DNA of 64,000 bases from Hymenolepis diminuta (lineage: Eukaryota > Platyhelminthes > Cestoda > Cyclophyllidea > Hymenolepididae), in assembly GCA_900708905.1 (NCBI GenBank), contig CAADRB010000059.1:743104-807103 (forward strand), written 5' to 3'. Position 1 is the stretch's first letter, and every line of letters begins with the position of its first letter. The position numbers were made by a program, and so were the translations under genes. A model generated the notes under the pieces. The model made no database searches and was not told the DNA's origin. It saw nothing but the letters and a program-made list of their open reading frames with translations. This document shows positions 1-14,000 of the stretch, one piece after another.

Positions 1-2026
1 TTGAAAATTCAAAAGTTAAGCGAAGGTGCCACATGATTACCACTGTTTGAGAGCTGAAATGTCAACTCCTGCTATAAATAAAGAAGGCAGGAAGCATCCT
101 TGATGTACGAACATAATTATTGCTTGATATAAAGGAAACCGGGATGAATTTTTACATCTCAGCGTGTGTTGGGCCTTATTACTGCTATACGTAGTGATCG
201 CCTCCTAGTTCAATTGACACGTTCAGGGCCGAAGGAAGAAGGCAGATCAATACTCAGTAACGAAGCTTCTTTACCAGCCGTGTGCATGAAAGAACAGTTA
301 TTGGTAAAGTAATGTCGGATAAGGAATTAACTACAATGCTACGTTATCAAAAGAGAATATTCATTAATTTATTGCATATTCGGCTATACTCAACCGACAG
401 TTTCACATTGGTAAGGATGTTTCTCATTTTCAACTGTCTCTCTCTTCTGCTCCTAACACGAAATGATTGCTTCAGCACAAACAACAAATGTGAAAAGCGC
501 TAAAGCGTAAGGGCGGTGTATTGGTGTGAGGTAAACTCCCAAGCTCTATTTCTCCCTCCGCACAATCGTATATCATCCATTCCCATGTTCCACATTCTCT
601 TTTCTACTTCTTCATTCTCTTTCATACTCTCCATCGCTAACTTTCTGCATTTGAAATTCATCGGTTTTTTGTCTTCCCTGCTCACTTTTCCTTTTTTTTC
701 CATTTCACCCAATTCTTTCCTATTCCCTTCACAGAAAAGCAACCTATAGATTTCAGGTGAGCGTTAAAAAGAAAGACAAGCTCACCTGAAAGAAAAATTT
801 TACTGAACCCTCTGTCGGTTAAGAAAAAATGCTCTTGTCTTCCAACTTGAGAAAGGTTAAGGGTTAAAATCCTTTAGATTTAGAAAAATCCTTTATTCAA
901 ATGTCTTACAGAAGAAACTACGACATTCATCGTCTATTTCAACCTCCTCAACTCACTCTTCCCAAATGTATTTCACCTTCTTTTCCGCTTTCCAAGAAAG
1001 TAATCACCGAGTTTCAGGCAAAAGAAGTGCGTCCTAACAAACACGATAGTTAATTCAGATGAGATTGACCAATGTCTTTCACCTAATTGGACGATCTAGA
1101 GTTGATTTTCAAAATTACTTCCAAATGTCCGTTTTATTTTACTGACAAAACATCAAAACCTCAAAGCACTCTCTAGTTTACTTTGCCTCATTTAAGCATT
1201 AAAAACTTACTCACCTCAGCTCAAAAATCCACTTCTATCTCGTATTTTCAACCAAATAGGTACTACCTTTTTAGTGAGAGACATTAAGCTTCGGTTTTGG
1301 AGGAAAATTTTCTCCATTTAATAAGAAGACGGCTAAAAGTGCTTCGCCATTTGAAATTCGTCCTTAAGAAAACTAATTGCCCAATAACTGACAAGATGTC
1401 AAAGAGAGGGTTGCGTAGATTAAACAGTTGTATCTTTCAAAAGCAGAATAATATATAAATTTATGATTTCGGTTGAGTGTGATATTTGTTTAACAGAGAA
1501 CTACAGTTACATATTTGACACTAAATAGTTTGGACCTCAGTATTCTCTTCAATTCTTATTATTCAAGAAGTTTGAGACCCAAAGGGTGACTTGAGTAAGA
1601 GATTACGTGGCTTCGAATTTTGGAGAAGTACGTCAATTAATATGTTAAAAGAACATAACGGTATAGGGTTTATTCTAATATTTAATAATCTGTCGGTTTT
1701 CCTTTCAATACATCCAGGTATTTTTGTGGAATACACTTGAGTAGATTCAATCAATATTATAATCTATTGGTGAACCCCACAGAAAAAATTTTTCGTTTAG
1801 AAACTCGGACGGCAACTATTTAAAAAATATCTCAAAGAGGTGGCAAGTTGTTTCCTACTGTTATTATGATAGATGCTCAATAAGGGAGCAACTGGCAACA
1901 TTTTCAGTAATAAGGAGAAGTACATTCTGTTAAAATCTGTCATACAATAAGGCAATCGCAGAGCGCTATCCCCCATCGCCTAAGAACAAATTATTATAAC
2001 CTAATAAAAACGGGGGATTATAAAAA
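1..2026. other. Flank downstream of the LIM-protein gene, no gene seen
   Basis: I see no exon with coherent splice sites here. The open frames are short and low-complexity. A villin-headpiece exon, which would be expected 3' of an ABLIM-type gene, was looked for on the minus strand and not found, so if one exists it lies before the window. Confidence 0.5.
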
Positions 2027-5000
2027 CTACAGCACAGAACAAAATGTCAAGACCATTATTTGCTTCAGTAGCATTTTTGCTGGTGCTAAAAAAGCTAATG
2101 GCATTTTCCTTACTGGTGGCATTTTGTAGAACATGGGGACAAACTCACGTGACTTTCCAATGAGGAAGTTCGGACCGCGTCCTGAACTGACTGCCCTTCC
2201 AAGAGAACTACCTGCAGGCGATAACTGTCGATATCTCGCGTATCGATCCTTCTCCGGCCTTCCACCATCAGTTTCTCCAAATACCTGAGGAGCATATCTG
2301 ATATCCATGTACCCACTTCCTCCATTCTGTCTAGGAATGACGTCTGCTGAAGTGGTTGGCAGAGTTCTCGCCTGTGATTGATGAATCGGGGGCATATCTC
2401 GACGAGAAAGGCGCTGGTGAGTGAGTCCAGAGGTGGACGTTGGTGGACGTCGTACGGAGTTCGGAGTGGTTGATGAGAGAGGAGAATGGGAACTGAGAAG
2501 ATCAGAGCTGGTGATAGCTGTGTATCCCTGTTCAGCTAGACGAAGATAGGAGATGGGGTATTGATGACCGTAATCTACACCAGGGGGACAAATTCGACGA
2601 ACAGATCCGTAGAGAAGAGTAGAAGTGTCTCCTGACAGCGTGTTAATCATGGAAGGAGTGGTTAGAGCAGGATCGAGGGAATAAGGCACTCCTCCTGCTG
2701 TTGTAGCACTCATGCTATGTGACATTGGATAACCTTCTGCCGGCTGAAAACAAAAGAAATGCATTCAAGCTGCTACCTCGATTCTGATGATAAATTCGCA
2801 TAGGATAGGATTCGGCAATAGGCAAAATAGAGGCTTGGTGAATGAGACTGCTAAAACCAAGCGGATTCAACCGTCTAGTCCTCAATTATTACAATGCTTT
2901 AAACACTTATTACTACCATTCTTAGCTCCGAATAACAATAGAACGTAGTAATTTTCATAAAAGTCTGCCCAATACTGAGTTGACTTAGTGTCCTAGCGGT
3001 AAGAACTTCAAGAGTTTGTATTTCTGTTCACTTTTCTATGCGACAAAGTATTCAAATGCAGTCATCAGGTAGTGTTAAATATTGTCCATCTTTATTCGCC
3101 GCATTTGTCAAAACCGATTAGTGACCCAGTTAGAACCATTCGACTTAAGTGTACTTACCCACTTCACTCTCAGTATATCTCTACGTATCCACTTAAACTC
3201 ATTGCATCTTTTTTATCCCCGATTCTTGCATACCTTTTCGCCCTCGTAACCTCATCAAGAGCCATATCTGTGATAATAAATGCCACCGTAAAAATATAGT
3301 CAGATATTTCTGACTTCGAACACTGCCTCTTGAAGTTGTAAAATTCTCATCCATAGCTTAGAGTTTTGACATATTTCTGTTACTCTTAGTAACGTCGACA
3401 ATAACAAGCGAAAGAAAATTGCAACAGAACTAGATATATCTTTTCATAAAGTCAAGCTTTATAACCGTGGCTGGTGATTTGCCAGATCAAAATTATCAGC
3501 ATTTTATGATTACACGCATAAAAACAAGGCCTATTTTTGGAGTGAGCTGCGCTGTATATGTAATGAGTTAATGCTTTAAATAATTTATCGTAATTACGAG
3601 AGAGAGAGAGAGAGAGAGAGAAGGAGCAGATGAAGACACGTTGAGAGGTATAATTTACGACGTAATTTAGCTATCTCCTATCGGAGATAAAATTGATTAA
3701 CCCTGCAAAATAACTCAGTAAAAGAGAAACGATTCCTTGAGTGAAAATATTACATTCAAACAACTCAAATCGGGATATTGATTTCGTAGTTTATTGTCGT
3801 CCTACATTATCCGCTCTTATTGCACCCCCTTCAACTTCTCCCAATCCTTGTTCTTACTCCTTTTCAAAAGGTCATTGAGTTCCTCCGCTTAGTTGGCTTT
3901 ACAGAAGATATAAATCTGAGATTATACTCGCTTCAACGCTCTACAGCAATGAGAATGAGAGTGGTGCAACTATCCATCCATTAACCTTGAATACTTTCAA
4001 ATGCACACTTTATCCTGGTATCGAAAAAATATATATCGAAGCGCGAAGTCAAACCTTCGCTTATGAAAGGAACTTCAATTATCCCACAACTGTCTTGATA
4101 AATAATGAATCACAAAGAACTTTTCAAGCATCGGGAAAGTACAATGGGTAAAGAGACGCGAACTGGAGTACTCCAACTCCAACTGGAGTAAAAGATTTAC
4201 TATTTCCTCATATCTTACCATTCCCAACTCTACATAAAAGCAATATTGAAGGTTTCGCATACTTTACAATCGAGCCGTATTTCTAAAGGAACATTAACTC
4301 ATCAAATTAACGAAAACGGCTCAAACTGTCAAATAGTTGTACGGCTATCGTTTAGATGTCTTTTTCTCTCTTGAAATGTATTCTCCCTATCCATTAAAGG
4401 CAATTAAAACAGAATCTTCTTCCAGATGACGCGTTTAACTTAGATTATGCTCAAATGATCTTGGTTTGGCAATGCTTTCTTTTCATTTTAAGAACGTTTC
4501 TTTGACACTCCCTTGGAGAATCTAAGGAGACACCCAGTTTGTGGATTAAAGATCTTTCGAGTGAAAAGGGGCAAATGGAAGGCTACTGGTCCAAGGGATA
4601 ACTCCAAGCATGAATTCCAGGAAAATATTCGTTATTATATCTGTATAGGTAACAATTTAAAGAATGCAGACTCTTAAATTGATCGATTACAATTATAATA
4701 AAAAATACATCCTTTTTACTTGAGTGTTCTATCTTGATTAAATCACGATATCAAAGGTAACCAGATTTTAAAAAATACACAATCATAGATTGACATGAGC
4801 GTGTAAAGTATTCTCCCATTCCTAGGTCATTTAATAAATTATTTATTTTAAAATAATTAAAGCTATCTTTTTATTCTAAGAATGCAAAGTCCAAGCGTCG
4901 GAATCACTCCTAATTGTTTTACACTTGTGTATGAATCACTGCGCTTCCCACGCACGAGATTTTAAACAAACGCGCTTTGCCACCTCAGTAAAAGAGACAA

Positions 5001-8000
5001 ACAATTCGTTAAGAGCTTTGTAAGCAAAGCGAAAGGTATTTTTCCGGACGAATCCAAATTTATATTATCCAATCGTAATTTCTTCAAATTCCGCGAAACT
5101 TATACTCAAAAAATTCATTTCAATTGTATGAGTAGCGGATTTCCGATTGATTTAATGCGTTGCCAAATGACAAATAAAATGCCAATCAAAGGCAAGCAGT
5201 AGCCCCTCGTACGCGTACAAATTCCACTATCAGAAGATAGAAAGGAGATAAAAACAGTAGCGCAGTATTCTAATTAGGATAAAGCGGAAGGAATGTGAGA
5301 ACCTCGTGATTAGAAGGCTGAAGAAGTATTTGTGGGGCAAGGTAAAGTACAAAACGCAGGTGTAATTTAATAGGAGAATGAATACACGGATTAGAAATCT
5401 AGAGACGGAGCAAAGAGATCAAAATCTAGTAAAAATTGATAAGGAATTCAAGATGGTGATTCAAAGATGGTTGAAAATCAAGTCACTGCAACCACTTAGT
5501 CAGCAATTTAATTACACGCTTTTTCTGGTGCCCACGACTAAGCATTACTCATCGAACTATTTCATTCGCATCTCACATAAGAAATGAGTTCTTTCTATGA
5601 AATTCATATACCTCCTCTTATCTTCCCCTATCTAATCTCAAAAGTTTTAGATTGCGGTAGCCATACTCTAATCTGAATATATAGTACCTCATCTGTTTTG
5701 TAAGAAAGAGAAGCCCAAGTCCTTGAGTCGTAGAGAAAAGCATCTGCTTTTAAACTCCTATTTAAAGCCGTGTACTTCTCAATTTATGCTTACATTAATC
5801 CCGTTACAAACTAATCATAGTCAAGGTCAATGAAAAATATATATTGACTGTCACGTCCCATTAGTGAATTTGCAGTGTTCGAAGTATGAAGTATATACTG
5901 CTAATTTTAAATGGCAATTTAAATAAGAAGGAACGACCAAAGATGCATTAACGCGTTGTAAGCCAGTAAGCCCGTTGGAAGTGCCTACACGGCCGCCTGT
6001 GTCTGCAGGTAGTCTAACAAGATCGCAGAGTGTGGACAGAATATGGGCAAGATCAGAGGTTACACTCAATTTAACGCTTTTTGTTAAATTGAATGGTACT
6101 CTTATGCTTCTTGGTCCATAGCTCTACTTTGCATACATCTTATACCCTTTATGATTGCTCGAATTAACTCGTACTATTTATTTAATGCATCTTAAAGAAC
6201 ACTTATTTAGACCATGCCTCCTACCCTGTCTGCCTTGAGGTCATTTATTCTCTATATAAAGTACTCAGTGATATAGAACTAACCAATAAACAATAGAAAT
6301 CAGGCAGGGAAAAGAACAATCATGTCACTTACCGCTGCTTGCATTTCCTGTTGACGCTTGGCTAAGAGCGCATCCTCGCCGGAATAAAGACTGTAGGAAG
6401 GACTCTGTTCTTGCTAAAGAACACAATGATAGAGAGATTTATTGGTTTGTATCTAACTTTTATTGTAAAGAAATGGTGAATTAGAAGAGTTTATTTTGTA
6501 AGAAAAAGGGAACATTCGAGAAAATGTCAATTAGAAAGCAACTTACCTCGAATTTCTTGAGAATTCCAGAATCGGTGGCTGAAAATGAAGGGGAAAATTA
6601 CAATTATATCAAGGTCGGAGGTACAAATTTCTTTCCTAGCAAGTTTTCAGTGTCATTGAGGCGAATTTGAGAGGAGCAAAACAGGAAATATTTTAACATA
6701 AGTAGGGGTCATAAGGAACAATTAATGTATTAAAGTATTAACTAAGTCGAGTCAATGAAATAGTAATAAATCGACGATTAGGCGTGTTTATTATTTATTA
6801 AAATGCTGACAATGTAAGTTAATCAAAACGAATATTAAATAAGGGTGAATGATCCCGATGAGCTCCAATCTATATTTAAACCAACTGAAAATGTCGAAAC
6901 CCTTATGGAAAAATTCGGTCGCAGTTATAAGTAAATAAATTTAATCGTATATTTTTAATTCTATTTGGAAATTTAATCAGATAAACACAACCTGATGTAA
7001 ACAGATGGGATGCTTTATAATTCTTAAAAAGGAAAGAAGTTGAACAGATGCTGCTGTGTTGGCGGCGCATTGGTCACTGTAAACGTCTGCCATTCCAGAG
7101 GTCACGGGTTTGATTCCCATCGGAGCTCACTCAATGAGCGGAATGGCCAACCACACTGGCTAAGTAGGGCTAATCTTGAGGTTAACAGAATTCGAGGCTA
7201 AATGATGTTATCCCCCAACCCAAGACAAGCGTTGGAAAACGCTTTTCTAAAATGACTTGGAAATTATTTTTACTATATGATGCAGTAAATGGAATTTACT
7301 CAATAAAGGCCGGTTAGATTAAAAAGAACAAATTTCAGTGTCTGGTTGGTCATCCATAGATCCAAGCTGAGGTCTTTTCAAACTGAAAAGTAGCAAATAT
7401 CGCAAATAAACTCACTGGCTAGATCCTTCTCATCGACGTCAACTCTCAAGACGCCCGTTCCATTTGACAAGGTCGTATTCTTGGAAGATGTATCTATATC
7501 CTCTGTCTTTAAGTTGCGATTATTGGGCTGAAGGGTCTGGGAGCGAGATTTCTTTGATCGAAAAATGTCACCAAAACGCCGTGGGAGGGAAGAACTTTTG
7601 GGAGTTTTGGATTTACTGGGAGATTTCTCTGAGGATTCTGACTGAGGTTCTTTAGAAGGTGATTCATTGTTGAAGTGGTTATGCATCGATTCATCCCGAG
7701 GAACTTGTGGAGGTACGCATTTTTCACAATAGAATCGGTTATTCAGTGCAACTGTCTTTTCACCCGAGACGATGGTTCGACTGAAATTTGAGGAAGAAAT
7801 GTATGTGGGATTGCATGAGGTGATTACTTTATATTTTATGATCCAGAGCATAAAACCGGGCGATTCGGTACAGTCAATAAAATAAAAAAGATTTTTAAAC
7901 TAAAAACTAAATTTTGACAAAAAATTTAAAACAAAATTAAAGCTTATTTAACCACTGTTGTTTACACAACGCATTTATCGTTTTCTCAATTCTACTTGTA

Positions 8001-11000
8001 AATAAAAATTTATTTTTTAAAAGCCAAATACATTTTTATTGAGGAGCGAAAATAATATTTAGAATTTAGTTAAATTAATGAATTTTCTGTGATTCGGCAA
8101 AAAAAACCAGTTCTAAAAAGTGGAACAGTCATGTGTTTAAAACGATTTGAAAATTTAATCAAATATGTAATGAAATTGTTTAATGAAATTCCAGAAGAGT
8201 ACTTTAATAAGAAGCACTTATTATTATTTCATTATATAAAAATTACAAATTAATAATAAAAAAGTTATTCATTTCCACTTCAGGAATTAATACCGAACAA
8301 ACAGTTCGTAAATCGATGAGGTCATACGAGCTAGTATTGGAAGAAGAGAGGTCAAACCAAGAGCAACTTATATTTAGACAATTCAAGTGAGTATTGTCCT
8401 CTCAATAAACGCATAAAATGGTATGATGATCCAGAATTCGACAAATGGAACTGCACAAAAAATGGAAGACCATGTTGAGATTGGAAGCCCATATTCGCCC
8501 TTTACTGTCATGTCATTATGGCTTTATTTGGTCGATCATCAAATCCCCATTTGACCCACACTTCTGAATAACAGGGAATGCATTACAATCAGCTCGACTC
8601 AGTGTGTTATAATCCGATCTCCTTTCACACATTCAATGAAAAAACTTATTCTCCTCTGTTTGAATCTCCTTGGGCATGTCTTTATCAAAAAAACTCTTCC
8701 ATAGATCACGAGACCTATGCCCGTCGGTTCACGACTAGTGAGTTGGATAATGAACCACACTTGTTAATTCGGATCAACAAAGAGTGGCAGAGGAGCTCAG
8801 AGAAACTTCATCAAAGTTAAATACTGTCAGCAGTTCATTCAACAGATCGGAGAAGTTTAAATTTTTATATTTCCTCTCAAGCAATCACCTTCAGACTCTT
8901 TTGAAGGAGGTTATCCAATTGTGGCTCGTAGAAAGATCACATTTTACAGATCTGGTCAAGTTTTTAATCTACGTAAATAATAATACAAAAAAAATTAAAA
9001 GTGAAATTTGAATTTACATATTTTCAAAATACAGTTTGAATAAATAAGTCGTTTGAAGTTAATATACCTGGGAGCGGACGCTGAAATCCAGTTCATTCAC
9101 ACATAATAAATCATTTTGACCAAAAAGGACAAAATAAATTTTAAATTTTAATTAAGTTAGGAGTTATTTTCCCCATTTACGAATCACAGCATTTAAACAA
9201 AATTTGCTGATGTCAAATTTTTGAAAATAATTTATAACTTTAATTTCGCATTGGAAGTAGATCTGAATATGCCGATAAGACGTCATACTTTTTGCGGTGA
9301 AGGGATAAGATAGGGGCTTTTTCGTCCCATCGGGAGATCACAAAACGCAAAGCACGAAATCTAAAATTGTGAGCAAGAGATTCTAAAAGAAATTTGCCCT
9401 AAAATCAGCCACAATTTACTGCTATTAAACTGAATTGCAATTAAAATCTGGTTTTATGCTTGATAATGGCCATTCTTTATTCTTCTCGAAGGATATGCTA
9501 ACGTCACTCTGTTCGTTACAGATTACGAGCGCAAACTAGGGAGTTGAATGGCCTACCACACTGGGTTAATTCTGATTAATAAAGAAGTTGCAGCGAGGCT
9601 TCAAGTTGTCGCCTATCTGCACAGAATGGACTTCATCTGATACACAAAGCTTGGAAAGAAGAATTTATCAACTCTTCTAGATTTTTTGCGTCCGGTTGAT
9701 CTTTTCCACTTCAAGGCTGCCCCATCTAATACACAAAATGAAAAATCCTCATACCTAAGCAAATGGTACTATGAACACGACCTATAGAACTGATCATTAC
9801 ATTTCAAAGGTGTAGGCGAAATCAGATCTCAAGAAGTGCAGACATCAAAATAATCACCCACCTCTTTCACCCATTAGAAACCTGCTCCGATTTATATATT
9901 GTTTAAAAATAGTAATATCTAGCATGACAGAAATATCACGCCGATATTTCTTTTTTCCCCTACAATGGAGAATGTTTGGAGAGGTCCGATTTTCAAACGT
10001 AAAATGATATCTATCAGAAACGTCATGTCCCCTTAATTGTCTTGGATATTTGGGTAAATATGGAACCCCTTCGATTCTCACTGTTACTGCCTTCATATGA
10101 TACTGTATTTCCAAGTTTTCCGTTTACAACTTCTGATAAAGGTGAGGTCGCTGTATGGTGTTAATCTCATGCCCTCATTCCAATGAAAACCAAATTTCTA
10201 ATTCAACCAACACAACTATGGACTGTGTGAATCGAGATCAAAGAGTCACTCCTAAGTCTCACAACATCGCGTGGAAAAAGAGAGGGAAAAAGCTTTGAAC
10301 CTATCCCGTCACAAATGAAAAAGAGAAAACATTTGAAAATAAACAATTTCCGAAAAATATTTGAATCTACTCGATAGCAGAGAGGACAATATCTCAGTGA
10401 AGTAAATAAAATATTCTGCTTCGGCTAAGGTAGAATGAGAAACAAGGATTTGTGAAGAAGTCGAGAATTTCACATATTTAAAAGAGCCAAATGCCTTCAA
10501 TAAGCCTTCATGGTGATTGGCATAAAGAGACTGAACCTCTCATGGAGAGCCAATCGCTACCTCTAAAGCGATAAATCAAATTAAACACATTCTTAAACAA
10601 TGACTCTTTTGAAGATGTTGGAAGACCAAGATATTCAATTCAATCAACGTTTTTGTGCATTGTGTGAACGCTAAATGAATTGTTTTTTCTTCCAGTATCA
10701 ATGTTATCGTCTAGCAAAAGGCATTAACTGAGTTGTTTCACGCAATTTTCTTATCTGATGAGAAACTACCCTGACGGTGTGGAAATGTCTATTCCTAACA
10801 GTGACGCATCATATCAAGACGCTATCACTTATTCAGAATCATGAGTACTATCCTGTGTTAAACTTCCCAATACCGGCTCTATTCTATAACTTGACTAAAT
10901 AACGCAATACAGACAAGAAATTCCACTTCAATAACCATTTGGATCCAAGGAATAGTAGTGCAAATGCTTTTGGAAGTTATCGCGTAAAGCCAATCATTTG

Positions 11001-14000
11001 ATCAAAAGTGTTGTCTGATACCCTGTTCTGATCTAACGGAAATCCCAAATCACGTCAAGACATGAAATTCACATAAATAATAGCAAAAATCCGACAAAAG
11101 TTTATTCCCGAGCTCTGCGTAATTCCTTCTTGCAATAAAAATAGCGAGAAGCATTCGAAAGCGCAACTATTTAAGTATCGACACATTTGGACCCCGGGTG
11201 AATAAAACAGTTGATTTGTTTACTTATTCAAGTTTTAAAATAGTCTTGGCAACCTTTTTGGGGGAATTTGTGTGATTTAATAATAGAAGAGAGAGAGAGA
11301 GAGAGAGATCGCCCACCAACAGTCAGGCAGTACAAGTCTGAGCCACTAATGGAGAAATGACCCTTCATATGAGATCTTAAAGAAACAGACCTCTTTGATC
11401 AATAAACGGAATGCTGCCTGTATGCCTTAAACTGCAATTACTAATGACAGCATAATAAAGTTTAAATGTATTAAAATAGTAAGATGGAGGGATGCAAAAT
11501 TGTATAGAGAGGTTTGGTCCACACAAATTAGATTACAAATAGGAAATTTGTTCAAATTAAAACATTTTTTGGGTATTTTCTCAATCATTCTTGATTGACG
11601 CCAATTTTAGCCATTTTCTTTATACAATACTGTTAGAACACGATTCCTTCTTAATACTGACCTCCTTCTGCTAATGGTTCTGAGAAATATTCTCATAGAA
11701 GGGGGCTTAACTGCGCCTTTCCATTTATAGCAAGAAGAGAGAATAGGGGTTGGTTCAATTTATTGGGATCAGTTTTTACTATCACTATCTTCCTCAACGG
11801 GAGGAGAATTCAGTTCAAATGACTCGCAGTCATTGTTGACGTAGGAGGTGAAAAATGATATAGAAATCCTCTTTGGATATTACAAAAACGATTACAAGAA
11901 AACGAAAAAAAGAATATCTCGATGGAAAACGTAAACAAAAAACATTTCTTAGACGGTGCCGGTAATAAGTGCAACATAATATTGTGTGTATCCTCGAAAA
12001 TATGCGGTTCATTACACAGGAGAGTATTAGCTGGTGAACAAAAATCCCCCACTGTGAGGAAATTCCTCTCTTGTTTTGGATTAATATGAATAGATATTGC
12101 AACTTACTATACCGAAATAAGATCAAAGAATACAATGTGTTGTCAATGAGATAATAAACTTATCAGAAATAAATATCCAACAGTCGAAATAATGGCCTCA
12201 TAAAAAAGAATAACTCAGTTTCAGGAAACTACTCCGAAGTCCATTTAAACAAAGTATAAAGACCTTTTAAGAATTTTTTTTAATTTCCAACAAATAACTT
12301 AGTCTACACTAAAAATTAGACAATTTCTTAATCTTGCATTTTTATTGCTGATAACGAATTGTGGGAAATTGAGGTACGCGGGATGCCTAGAAACATTTGT
12401 TTAAATCAATGGTCAGGAAGAGTACGAGAAGGAGGGATCTGCATAATTAATCAGTAGCTGATTCACAGGTGGCTAGGAAAAGTGAAACTGCTCCTGTTGA
12501 GCTACACTGATACTAATTAGGTGTCTGGGTTTGGCTACTGCGCAATTGGTGCTAGGAGGTAATATATGTATGCATTTGATGTCATGATCACTTAACCTAA
12601 TGATAAATAACGATTTAATGGTGCGAGACAAATAGGCAGAAAGTCTATTTTACTATCGCCATTTTTACCCCACATGAAGTAAAGTGAAACTTTTTGATTT
12701 CTCAGCAGGGAATAAAAGGAGTTCCTACAGCTTAGGAGCCACCAACTTACCCAAGCTAGTGTCTTTATAACCTCCGCAAAATCTGTGACAAATTAAATAG
12801 AAGAAGGCAGAGAATATGACGGAGAAATATGAAAATTGAATGGGCATAGGGATTGCTTATCACTAAAAATATAAGACCTTTAACATGCGGAACTTAGAAA
12901 ACCTGGAGTGGTTAACGAGAGGCATATCAAAATAGTCGGTGACCTCAATTATTAGATTGACGTTTGAGATGATATGCTAGTTATACTTATTGAACGTACG
13001 CTAAATCCTAACTCCGCCTAACCCTCGGCCTGATTGGTCTAATTCGCCCCAACTGCAAATCTAAAAGGTCTAGTCAACCAAACCCAACAAAAATTGGTGC
13101 CATTCGATTCTTACGCTCAAATTTGTATGCCACAATAAATTTTCTGAGAATTATACAAAAAATGAATGCATACACATGTAATTTAGAATACAGTACCTGA
13201 AAAAACCCCCATTTCGAAATTCACCCGACTTTGATCCAACAGACTTCTATCTGACAAATGCATGATGCCATACACACACATATATATATATATTGCAATG
13301 TTGAAATATAATTGGTGAAGAGAAAATAGAACCATTACTTCATACTGACTCACCTCATTCTCAAAAAACACCCACGTAGAGTGAACCACCTCAAAAATTT
13401 TACAAAGATTGATGAATTTGCCCAATTCTTTGGTTAAGGAAATTTGTTTAAATTTACCCGCCCTTCTCCCCCTCCACCCTCCCACAGCAAACACCACAAC
13501 AAGGCGCGATGATTTGCCTTTTCAAACGTGATTAAATTCTAATCAATCATTTTTACTTTTAATTTACAATGAGTATCTGATATCATCTTTGCTTATAACT
13601 GGCACCAAAATTAAATATCGATTTTGAATTTAATTTGAATTTGATGGGTTATTGGGGAGATGAAAATTTAAAAACCCCCACAGTAAGTGAAAAAAAGAGA
13701 TATTTGTGGGAAAGTTGTGTCATCTCTTTGACGGCTTGTCATAAATAGCGTCACGAGATACGTGTTTCATATTTTATTGAAATTCTTGATAAGTGTGCGG
13801 CATGAATATCATAAGAGGAATCTAAAACCGAGTTTCGAATGCTTTGTAGTTTAAAGCTTTTTGCATAATTGTGTTTCCATCTTAAACACTCAGAAATAGT
13901 TGTTCATTAGACTTCTCTTCCACAACCTACAATGTGGATGGTTAATTTGGAAATCAACTGTTAAGATTGACACAATATACATACTCTCCGCCTAAGCTTG

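Larger units (their letters stand above)
2744..6332 (-). other. Intron of the LIM-protein gene
   Basis: This 3.6 kb intron separates the 81-nt exon at 6333-6413 from the terminal exon. It contains a GA microsatellite near 3.6 kb. Open frames at 5378-5587 and 5851-6069 lack convincing splice context. Confidence 0.6.

Noticed and set aside
7060..7130. Functional tRNA gene
   Set aside because: The A and B boxes are present, but the stems do not pair well and the downstream sequence is shared with other dispersed copies, so it is a SINE head.
9854..10114. 86-codon minus-strand frame in the LIM intron
   Set aside because: Protein-like text, but no splice partners or recognisable motif, and the length is within chance for this window.
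10750..10800. Hammerhead ribozyme core (CTGATGAG) as in schistosome SINE-like repeats
   Set aside because: The required GAAA after a second stem with CGAAA context is missing at a suitable distance.
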